Source: Bacillota bacterium (GTDB taxonomy: Bacteria; Bacillota; Syntrophomonadia; Syntrophomonadales; Syntrophomonadaceae). Taken from it: DNA of 6,226 bases. Position numbers and translations under genes: made by a program. Positions 1 to 5,583 of the stretch are shown piece by piece (position 1 is the stretch's first letter; every line of letters begins with the position of its first letter). Location of the stretch: the NCBI GenBank assembly GCA_017861475.1, contig JAGFXV010000185.1:1-6226 (forward strand). The letters run 5' to 3'. The notes under the pieces are model-generated. The model was not told the origin of the DNA and did no database searches. It saw nothing but the letters and a program-made list of their open reading frames with translations.

Positions 1-1
1 G

Positions 2-1288
2 CCGCCGGTCGATCCCAATAATCAGGATGCTTCAGTATTGGTAGGCTCGGTAGATATATCCAAAATGGATCTTTACCCGGAAGATGACCCCCGGGTCCTT
101 TCCCTGAACGGTGCATTTAATGCCGGCAATCGAGGACTCGTAGAGTTTATCGAAATCTTCAAGAATGACGTTGAATATTTGCATACCATCATAACCGCCA
201 CCCAAGAGAAGTCCATACCATCCCCCGGCAAAGGTCCCATGATTTATTTTGACGGTATCATTCTGGCCCATTCCAATGAAGCCGAATGGAACAAGTTCAA
301 GTCTGATCACACCAATGAAGCAATCCTGGATCGCATCGTCAAAATTGAAGTTCCCTATTGCCTGGAATTAGACCAGGAAGTTAAGATCTATCAAAAGATA
401 TTGAAAATGAGCAAATTCAAAGCCCACATCGCACCGCATACGATCGAGATAGCCTCCATGTTTGCCGTTATGAGCCGTTTTGCCCCATCCACCAAGGTCG
501 ACAGCATAACCAAAATGCGAATCTATAACGGGGAGGAGATCGTGGTCAAAGATTCCAGTCAGCGGGTAGATATTCAGGAACTGCGTGACGAGGCCGGCAA
601 GGAGGGCTTAACCGGGATTTCAACCCGTTTTATTATGAAAGCCATCGACAATGCCCTGTCTGAATCCGAGTGTGATTGCATTAATCCGATCCTGGTGATG
701 GAATCACTGGTTAAGGCAGTCAGGGCTACTGATATTAGTGATGAAGACAAGAAGAAACTGCTGGTTCTGCTGCAGGAGACATTGAAACAGGAGTATCATC
801 GTATTTTGGAAAAAGAAGTGACCCGGGCTTTTATCCATGGCTATCAGGAACAGGCCGAAACCCTTTTCAATAACTACCTTGATCACGCCGAGGCCTATGT
901 CAACAAGACCCGGATCAAAGATAAGAATACCGGCGAAGAGCTGGAAGTTGACGAAAAATTTCTGGAATCCATTGAAAGCCAGTTGGGTATCAGCGGCACT
1001 GCCGCCAAAGGTTTCCGCAATGATGTCACCGCCTATATGTTTTCACTTCTGCGCAATCAGGTGAAAATAGAATTTGGCAGTTACGAACCGCTTAAAGAGG
1101 CGATTGAAAAGAAACTGATCAACTCGGTACGTGAACTGTCGAGGGTGGTTACCCAGGCTCGGGTGCGTGATCAGGAACAGAGACAAAAGTATGATGCCAT
1201 GGTGGAAGCAATGAGAAACAACGGTTACTGTGAGCATTGCTGCAACGTGATCTTGAAATATGCTGCCAATAATCTTTGGAAGGATTAA
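2..1288 (+). CDS. prkA: PrkA family AAA+ serine protein kinase/protease-like protein, C-terminal part (5' end outside window)
   Basis: The reading frame is open from the window edge, with 428 residues visible of a family that usually has about 630-640, so the N-terminus and Walker A loop are missing. Visible residues 1-155 are the end of the AAA+ domain. They include the conserved NRGLVEF segment (about 43-49), an AHSNE sensor-like motif (89-93) and HIAPHTIEIASMF (from about 142). The rest is the PrkA C-terminal domain, ending in a Cys-rich tail (GYCEHCC at 408-414). PrkA (YeaG in E. coli) is a cytoplasmic ATP-dependent protein first described as a serine kinase; B. subtilis PrkA has also been reported to have Lon-like protease activity. 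It is linked to sporulation in Bacillus and to starvation responses in enterobacteria. The TAA stop lies 9 nt before yhbH, so it should be the first or an early gene of the operon. The family is very secure; the true biochemical activity is less so. TTG at 38 is only an internal codon, not the start. Confidence 0.96.
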   Translation, partial: PPVDPNNQDASVLVGSVDISKMDLYPEDDPRVLSLNGAFNAGNRGLVEFIEIFKNDVEYLHTIITATQEKSIPSPGKGPMIYFDGIILAHSNEAEWNKFKSDHTNEAILDRIVKIEVPYCLELDQEVKIYQKILKMSKFKAHIAPHTIEIASMFAVMSRFAPSTKVDSITKMRIYNGEEIVVKDSSQRVDIQELRDEAGKEGLTGISTRFIMKAIDNALSESECDCINPILVMESLVKAVRATDISDEDKKKLLVLLQETLKQEYHRILEKEVTRAFIHGYQEQAETLFNNYLDHAEAYVNKTRIKDKNTGEELEVDEKFLESIESQLGISGTAAKGFRNDVTAYMFSLLRNQVKIEFGSYEPLKEAIEKKLINSVRELSRVVTQARVRDQEQRQKYDAMVEAMRNNGYCEHCCNVILKYAANNLWKD

Positions 1289-1295
1289 GGTGGAG
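1287..1295 (+). promoter_or_regulatory. Ribosome binding site of yhbH
   Basis: AAGGTGGAG overlaps the prkA stop codon and lies just upstream of the ATG at 1298. AGGTGG (1288-1293) is 4 nt from the start, which is close but usable. The overlap with the prkA terminus suggests translational coupling of yhbH to prkA. Confidence 0.6.
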
Positions 1296-1297
1296 TT

Positions 1298-2473
1298 ATG
1301 GCAATTTTTCGCGAACAGGAGCGGGGCGGCCGGGATCGCAGCGCCGAAGACCGCCGCCGTCACCGGCAGTTGGTGGAGGATCATATCAAACGCAATCTGG
1401 GCAATATCATTGCCGAGGAAAGCATTATCGGCCAGAGCAAGGGCAAAACCTTTAAGATCCCCATCCGGGGCTTGAAAGAATACCAGTTTGTATATGGAGA
1501 CAACCATCCCGGCGTGGCCAGCGGCAAAGGTGATGAAAAGCGCGGGCAAAGAATTACCGGGGCCCAGAGGCCGGTACCTGGAGACGGAGATGGCGCCGGC
1601 AGCTCGGAAGGCGAAGAGATCTACGAGACTGAAATCACGCTGGAAGAACTGGTGGAATATCTGTTTGAGGATCTGCATCTGCCTTTTATGGAGAAAAAGA
1701 AGTTGTCGCTTCTGGAAACTGAAACCACCAACAAACGCTGGGGAATTCAGCGCAAGGGGATCCCACCGCGATTATCCAAGAAGCGTTCCATGGTCGAACG
1801 CATTAAAAGAATGAAATCAGCCCAGCGGCCAAATGAGGATGAAAATGCAGAAAACATACTCCAACCCGGAGAGCGTTTTCCGTTCAGTGAATATGATCTG
1901 CGTTATCAGCGTCTGAAAGAGCAGACCAGGCCGGAGTCAAATGCAGTGGTGATCTGCATTATGGACAATTCCGGATCGATGTATATGAGCAAAAAATTTC
2001 TGGCCCGCAGTTTTTTCTTTTTGCTCTATCAGTTTGTGCGCTACCGTTATGTAAATGTGGAACTGGTGTTTATCAATCATACCACCACAGCCCTGGAAGT
2101 GAACGAGGATGATTTCTTTCACCGCGCAGAGTCCGGCGGAACCATGATCAGCAGCGGTTATGAAAAAGCGATCGAAATCATCTATCAGCGTTACAGTCCA
2201 GCGGTTTGGAATATTTATGCCTTTCATTGCAGTGACGGTGACAACTGGCCGGAAGATAATGATAAGGCAGTAGAAAAAGCCCGTGAATTATGCGGCCTTT
2301 GCAATTTGTTCGGTTACGGGGAGATCATTTCCAACTGGGGCAGCACTGAAAGCATGGCTGAGCTGCTGAATCAGGAGATCCGAGAGAAAAATTTTCTGGC
2401 CGTCAAGATGGCCGGCAAAGACCATATCTGGCCTGCTTTTAAACGTTTTATGAAAATGGAGGAAGGAGAGTAA
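1298..2473 (+). CDS. yhbH: YhbH family sporulation/stress protein (DUF444, VWA-like)
   Basis: This 391-aa soluble protein matches the normal DUF444 length and layout. The N-terminus is a highly charged segment (residues 1-35, rich in Arg/Glu), followed by a conserved KIPIRGLKEY stretch (53-62). A Gly/Asp/Glu-rich flexible linker (about 72-108) precedes a helical region. Residues 215-390 form a von Willebrand A-like domain with a recognisable MIDAS metal site: DNSGS at 223-227, SGGTMISSG at 279-287 and SDGD at 312-315. Family members are YhbH of B. subtilis (mother-cell sigma-E regulon) and YeaH of E. coli; the molecular role is unknown. VWA proteins often act as adaptors for AAA+ ATPases, which fits the position beside prkA. 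The ATG start has a binding site at 1287-1295. Only 4 nt separate the stop from spoVR. Confidence 0.95.
   Translation: MAIFREQERGGRDRSAEDRRRHRQLVEDHIKRNLGNIIAEESIIGQSKGKTFKIPIRGLKEYQFVYGDNHPGVASGKGDEKRGQRITGAQRPVPGDGDGAGSSEGEEIYETEITLEELVEYLFEDLHLPFMEKKKLSLLETETTNKRWGIQRKGIPPRLSKKRSMVERIKRMKSAQRPNEDENAENILQPGERFPFSEYDLRYQRLKEQTRPESNAVVICIMDNSGSMYMSKKFLARSFFFLLYQFVRYRYVNVELVFINHTTTALEVNEDDFFHRAESGGTMISSGYEKAIEIIYQRYSPAVWNIYAFHCSDGDNWPEDNDKAVEKARELCGLCNLFGYGEIISNWGSTESMAELLNQEIREKNFLAVKMAGKDHIWPAFKRFMKMEEGE
2463..2468 (+). promoter_or_regulatory. Ribosome binding site that fixes the TTG start of spoVR
   Basis: AAGGAG lies inside the last codons of yhbH, in a purine-rich run from 2458 to 2470, and is 9 nt from TTG at 2478. 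No in-frame ATG occurs nearby; the next in-frame Met lies well inside the conserved domain. TTG is therefore the best start. Confidence 0.75.
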
Positions 2474-2477
2474 GGGA

Positions 2478-3848
2478 TTGAGCCGTAATTTCAGTCTGCA
2501 GGAACTGCGGGAATGGAGTGGGAAAATTGAAGCGCTGGTGGAAAAAAACGGGCTCAATCCCTACCCGCAGGAATTTGAAATCTGTGATTATGAAGAAATG
2601 CTTAACTACGAGACCTATCTGGGCATGCCTTCCCGTTATCCCCATTGGAGTTTCGGCAAAGCCTATGAGCGGAAAAAAACCTACTATCGCTACAATCTGA
2701 GCGGATTGCCTTATGAGATGGTGATCAACACCAATCCTTGCCTGGCTTATTTAATGAAAGACAACACCTTGCTTTTACAGATTTTGACCATAGCCCATGT
2801 ATACGGGCATAACGATTTTTTTCGCAACAACCGCTTGTTCAGAGACGGTACCCGGGCAGAGCTGGTGCTGCAAATGTTTAAATCCCATGCCAGCAGAATC
2901 CGTTCCTATATCAGTGATCCGAGTATCGGTTACAGCAAAGTAGAAGCGGTGCTGGACGCAGCCCATGCCTTGCGCTTGCAATGTTATCGTCAGGTGGGAC
3001 AAAAAAGCGAGGATGAGAAAAGCCAACGGGCTCGCTTGCTGAAGCAAGCCATTCCTTCGCCGTCAGATCATCCTTTGCTGGAAAAGAACAATCCGGCCCC
3101 ATTGCCTGATTTGCATCGCATACCATTGGAACCGGAGGAGGATATTCTTTATTTCCTGATTCGCTATGCGCCCTTGAGCGAATGGGAAAAAGACATCGTA
3201 CAAATGGTCAGGGAAGAGAGCGCCTATTTTCTGCCCCAGATCGAGACAAAAATTATGAACGAAGGATGGGCCAGCTTCTGGCATCATCGCATACTGAACC
3301 AGTTGGATCTGCCGCAGTCTCTTTATATGGAATTCATGGTCCGTCACAATCAGGTCCTGCGCCCGCATGAAGGGGGAATAAATCCTTATCATCTGGGGTT
3401 TGCTATCTTTACTGATTTGGAAAAACGCCATGCCGGGGAGCCGGACTTTATTTTTAAAGTCCGGGAACAGGAGCGGGATGCTTCTTTTATTCGCCGCTAT
3501 CTGACCGGAGAGCTTTGTGAAGAATTAAATCTGTTTGCATACAATAAAAAAGGGACCCGTGATTATGTTATCACTGAAGTTGCTGACGAGGAAGGCTGGA
3601 AGCAGATCCGGGATACGCTGGCCACACAGGTGGGAATGGGTATGATCCCTAATGTCAGGGTTATGGAAGTACAGAATACGGAGCGGGTTTTGTATCTGGA
3701 ACACGAGTGGGAAGGCAAGGAACTGCAGATCAAATATGCCCATGAGACGCTGCGCTATATTGCTCGTTTGTGGGGCGGCAAAGTGCGGCTGCGTACCAGA
3801 GTACGAGACACAGGACAGATCCTGGAAAGTGAAGCCTATATGAGGTGA
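2478..3848 (+). CDS. spoVR: SpoVR family protein (stage V sporulation protein R)
   Basis: This 456-aa protein has the normal family length (about 450-510) and all hallmark SpoVR motifs: HVYGHNDFF at 107-115, NEGWASFWHH at 261-270 and INPYHLG at 301-307. These are followed by RDASFIRRYLT, then a C-terminal alpha/beta domain of about 100 residues. No signal peptide or membrane segment is visible, so it is probably cytoplasmic. The conserved His, Glu and Asn residues resemble a metal or catalytic site, but no activity is established. In B. subtilis, spoVR belongs to the mother-cell sigma-E regulon and its loss impairs spore cortex formation; the E. coli homologue is YcgB. It is translated from TTG, 4 nt after yhbH, as the last gene of the prkA-yhbH-spoVR operon. 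I see no hairpin-plus-T-run terminator after the TGA, so read-through into the kinase gene is possible. Confidence 0.96.
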   Translation: MSRNFSLQELREWSGKIEALVEKNGLNPYPQEFEICDYEEMLNYETYLGMPSRYPHWSFGKAYERKKTYYRYNLSGLPYEMVINTNPCLAYLMKDNTLLLQILTIAHVYGHNDFFRNNRLFRDGTRAELVLQMFKSHASRIRSYISDPSIGYSKVEAVLDAAHALRLQCYRQVGQKSEDEKSQRARLLKQAIPSPSDHPLLEKNNPAPLPDLHRIPLEPEEDILYFLIRYAPLSEWEKDIVQMVREESAYFLPQIETKIMNEGWASFWHHRILNQLDLPQSLYMEFMVRHNQVLRPHEGGINPYHLGFAIFTDLEKRHAGEPDFIFKVREQERDASFIRRYLTGELCEELNLFAYNKKGTRDYVITEVADEEGWKQIRDTLATQVGMGMIPNVRVMEVQNTERVLYLEHEWEGKELQIKYAHETLRYIARLWGGKVRLRTRVRDTGQILESEAYMR

Positions 3849-3861
3849 TATTTCCCCGGAC

Positions 3862-3891
3862 TTTAAAATCAGTTTACGGTAGTAGTATAAT
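3862..3891 (+). promoter_or_regulatory. Putative vegetative-type promoter before the deoxynucleoside kinase gene
   Basis: A perfect -10 hexamer TATAAT lies at 3886-3891. Upstream, TTTAAA (3862-3867, 18-nt spacer) or TTAAAA (3863-3868, 17-nt spacer) matches TTGACA at 4 of 6 positions. It sits in the only sizeable gap between spoVR and the kinase gene, about 55 nt before the TTG start. The -10 match is good but the -35 is weak and the spacer is AT-rich, so chance is possible. Confidence 0.45.
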
Positions 3892-3932
3892 TAATTTTGG
3901 AATTAAAAGCACCAGGTATTTATGCACGGGGG

Positions 3933-3938
3933 AAGGGG
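3933..3938 (+). promoter_or_regulatory. Ribosome binding site supporting the TTG start of the kinase gene
   Basis: AAGGGG, inside the purine-rich run 3928-3940, is 7 nt before TTG at 3946. Starting at the upstream ATG (3922) would translate this purine run as His-Gly-Gly-Arg-Gly, which is typical of a binding site wrongly read as coding. Confidence 0.6.
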
Positions 3939-3945
3939 AATTAAT

Positions 3946-4599
3946 TTGCATAATGGAAACAGAGTGGAAATCGTTGTTGATGGCGTGACCGGGGTAGGCA
4001 AATCCAGTTTGGTGAAAATTATCTGTGAGGAATTGAAGTTAAAGCCTTTCAGCGAAATGTTTGAAGATGAAAACCGGCTTTTGCATAAATTTTTTTATGA
4101 TCGGGAAAAATGGGCTTTTCCCATGCAGACGAATTTCCTTACCAACCGCTTCAAACAATATCAGCAAGCCATGAAAGTCGGTCATGCAGTGATGGATCGT
4201 TCCATCTATTCCGACCGGATATTTGCCCGCATGTATCTGGAACATGGATATCTTATCCCGGAGGAATATGCAGTGTATAATAATCTTTTGAATACCCTGC
4301 TGGAGCACGTGGATCCGCCCCGGCTGCTGATTTATTTGCAGGTCGATACGGACGAAGCCATTCGCCGCATCCATAAACGCGGACGTCCGGATGAGATCGA
4401 GGTGGAGCGTGAATATTGGAATCTGCTCAATAAGTTCTATGAAGATAATTATAAAGATTTTAATATCGCCCGTTTACTGCCCATAAAGGTAGACAAGCTG
4501 GATTACGTTCATAGACCTGAGGACCGTACTTTTGTCATGGGAGAAATCAAGAAAGCCATTCAAAGTTTGGAAAGGACGGACCTCAGTCATTTGAGCTGA
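3946..4599 (+). CDS. Deoxynucleoside kinase (dGK/dCK family)
   Basis: From TTG at 3946 the protein is 217 aa, typical of Bacillus-type deoxynucleoside kinases (about 205-225); an in-frame ATG at 3922 would give 225. These enzymes transfer phosphate from ATP to deoxyguanosine, deoxyadenosine or deoxycytidine in cytoplasmic dNTP salvage. The P-loop is GVTGVGKSS (13-21). E37 in SEMFEDEN is in the expected nucleoside-binding position. A WAFPMQ segment follows, then DRS at 84-86 in place of the usual ERS/DRx motif. The lid RIHKRGRPDE contains RGR at 145-147. The order and spacing follow B. subtilis Dgk as I remember it. Substrate preference cannot be read from sequence, so no symbol is given. Bacilli often carry a dgk/dck pair, but only one copy is seen here. 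It lies 97 nt after spoVR and 5 nt before a small membrane gene. Thymidylate kinase is a less likely alternative because of the lid and WAF/Q pattern. Confidence 0.9.
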   Translation: MHNGNRVEIVVDGVTGVGKSSLVKIICEELKLKPFSEMFEDENRLLHKFFYDREKWAFPMQTNFLTNRFKQYQQAMKVGHAVMDRSIYSDRIFARMYLEHGYLIPEEYAVYNNLLNTLLEHVDPPRLLIYLQVDTDEAIRRIHKRGRPDEIEVEREYWNLLNKFYEDNYKDFNIARLLPIKVDKLDYVHRPEDRTFVMGEIKKAIQSLERTDLSHLS

Positions 4600-4602
4600 G
4601 TC
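4579..4602 (+). other. Imperfect inverted repeat at the kinase stop / next start
   Basis: CTCAG (4582-4586) pairs with CTGAG (4596-4600) around a 9-nt loop. GA (4579-4580) and TC (4601-4602) extend the stem past one bulged C. It covers the TGA stop and ends 2 nt before ATG 4605. No T-run follows, so it is not a standard terminator. It could tune coupled translation of the next gene, or be chance. Confidence 0.3.
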
Positions 4603-4604
4603 TA

Positions 4605-4934
4605 ATGAAATCTTTGGCTCAATGGATGGTACAGGAAGGACCTCCCTCCAAAGGCAAGATGTGGCTGATGTATTGGATATCGTTGCTGATCGAGGCATTT
4701 TACCTGGGGATAGCCTGGCTTACGGTCAGCAATCCTTTCATGCACTATTTTACCATTGCGGTCATCGCCCTGGAATCATACCATCTGCTATGGCTGGGCC
4801 TGAGCTTCAGACGGTTTTTTGCCGGCCGCGCGCCCGTATCAAGGATTTTCAACTGGCGCCTGGAGCGAATGAGTGCCTTGACGCTCTTTAGTTATAGTCT
4901 GCTGCTGGTCATAACCCTGGCTTTCTTCGGCTAG
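4605..4934 (+). CDS. Small integral membrane protein, family not recognised
   Basis: This 109-aa protein has a short polar N-terminus and three hydrophobic stretches suited to membrane helices, at about 20-41, 48-68 and 90-108. Between helices 2 and 3 is a strongly basic loop (R69, R70, R75, R80, R85, R88), which by the positive-inside rule should face the cytoplasm and would put the N-terminus outside. I do not recognise a family or catalytic motif. The gene begins 5 nt after the kinase stop, so it is probably co-transcribed. No clear binding site precedes ATG 4605, which suggests translational coupling; an internal ATG at 4626 (residue 8) or 4659 (residue 19) is possible, the latter cutting away the soluble N-terminus. 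The TAG stop lies 11 nt from the end of the convergent DUF4912 gene. The uninterrupted frame and coherent hydrophobic pattern support a real gene. Confidence 0.72.
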   Translation: MKSLAQWMVQEGPPSKGKMWLMYWISLLIEAFYLGIAWLTVSNPFMHYFTIAVIALESYHLLWLGLSFRRFFAGRAPVSRIFNWRLERMSALTLFSYSLLLVITLAFFG

Positions 4935-4945
4935 TTTATATTGAA

Positions 4946-5443
4946 TTATAATTTTCCGACCGACGACGGGCGGGACAATCTGACGGTATTGGAAGTCAGG
5001 AACGGTATAAATTTATCCCGGTTGCTGATGCCTAATTCCAGGTAATAATAATTGCCGGGCTGCAGTTCGAAACGGCATCTTCCGGATAAGCTTTTAACCT
5101 TGATATCATAATAGGTGCGCCATTCATTGACTTCATAAATGCGCAGCACGACCAGCTCCGTATCGGGCTTTATCTGATTATGCCGGGAATCTTCTTCAAA
5201 TTTTGTCCGGCTCAGATTCCAGTAGGCCAACATATTTTTGGCATCATTGCCGCTGAATTTAATGGAATTTTGCGGGACAAACAAATCGCTTTCTCCGTAC
5301 GTGGACAGTTCCTGGGCCAGCTCATAGTGAAAGCGGTTAGTTTTGGGGGAGATATTTTCGGTAGGATTTATATTGGCCAGTACCCAGTAGATCAACAAAC
5401 TCAAGGCTGTAACCACGATGATGATAAAAAGCAGGGGAACCAT
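4946..5443 (-). CDS. Membrane-anchored DUF4912 domain protein
   Basis: This 165-aa protein has one strongly hydrophobic N-terminal segment (residues 3-24) without a lipobox or clear signal-peptidase site, so it is probably a single-pass anchor. A polar linker (25-50) follows. Residues 52-160 match DUF4912 as I know it: NMLAYWNLS (70-78), ELVVLRIYEV (96-105), a YYDIKV strand (111-116), PGNYYYLELG (129-138) and FIPFLTSNTVRLSRP (145-159). The domain is a small beta-rich fold of unknown function, common in Firmicutes. The start ATG (5441-5443) has GGAAGG 7 nt upstream on the minus strand. It is convergent with the small membrane gene and divergent from the CPBP protease gene. The domain call comes from remembered motif patterns, not a search. 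Which side of the membrane the domain faces is unclear: few charges flank the anchor before residue 29, so orientation cannot be assigned safely. Confidence 0.8.
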   Translation of the reverse strand: MVPLLFIIIVVTALSLLIYWVLANINPTENISPKTNRFHYELAQELSTYGESDLFVPQNSIKFSGNDAKNMLAYWNLSRTKFEEDSRHNQIKPDTELVVLRIYEVNEWRTYYDIKVKSLSGRCRFELQPGNYYYLELGISNRDKFIPFLTSNTVRLSRPSSVGKL

Positions 5444-5529
5444 TTTAACACCTTCCTTTTCCGGTGAATTGAACCAATCAGCTGCCTGTTATGATATTAT
5501 GCCCGGAAAGGCCATTTTATAAGCAGTTT

Positions 5530-5539
5530 TTGCCGGCAA
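5530..5539. repeat. 10-bp perfect palindrome TTGCCGGCAA
   Basis: The sequence equals its own reverse complement and lies 45 nt before the CPBP start, overlapping a weak -35 candidate. Its place fits a small operator, but no known regulator motif is recognised and a 10-bp palindrome can arise by chance. Confidence 0.3.
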
Positions 5540-5570
5540 CCGGGGTTAACTTTAAATATTGAAAGCACAA

Positions 5571-5576
5571 AGGAGG
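5571..5576 (+). promoter_or_regulatory. Strong ribosome binding site that fixes the TTG start of the CPBP gene
   Basis: AGGAGG, within AAAGGAGGT, is 7 nt before TTG at 5584. The match and spacing are ideal, and no ATG or GTG in the same frame is as well placed, so TTG is the clear choice. Confidence 0.85.
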
Positions 5577-5583
5577 TAACGAT

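Larger units (their letters stand above)
5444..5583. promoter_or_regulatory. Divergent intergenic region with likely promoters for the DUF4912 and CPBP genes
   Basis: This 140-nt spacer separates two divergent starts. On the plus strand, TGATATTAT (5492-5500) is an extended -10 (TGnTATTAT, 5 of 6 matches) but has no well-spaced -35. A second plus-strand option is TTGCCG (5530-5535) with TTAAAT (5552-5557), spacer 16, both weak. On the minus strand, CATAAT (5501-5496) is a possible -10 about 50 nt before the DUF4912 start, again without a clear -35. TTTTCCGG (5457-5464) and CCGGAAAG (5503-5510) form a loose, widely spaced inverted repeat. The region should contain promoters from gene orientation alone; exact sites are uncertain. 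Confidence 0.5.

Noticed and set aside
1043..1678. 211-codon open frame on the minus strand across the prkA/yhbH junction
   Set aside because: It is antisense to two strongly conserved genes and spans their junction. The translation looks like complement-strand noise with no recognisable domain.
3849..3880. Terminator after spoVR
   Set aside because: No stem-loop with a T-run can be found between the spoVR stop and the TATAAT box.
4622..4891. 89-codon plus-strand frame overlapping the small membrane gene
   Set aside because: It lies in another frame of the membrane gene, has no hydrophobic pattern or domain and lacks its own convincing ribosome binding site.
4956..4973. GC-rich hairpin (7-bp stem with one mismatch, loop ACGA) near the convergent gene ends, considered as a terminator
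   Set aside because: No T-run follows it on either strand, and it lies inside the last codons of the DUF4912 gene.
5180..5467. 95-codon plus-strand open frame
   Set aside because: It is antisense to the DUF4912 gene, whose frame shows a coherent anchor and domain; this frame shows neither.
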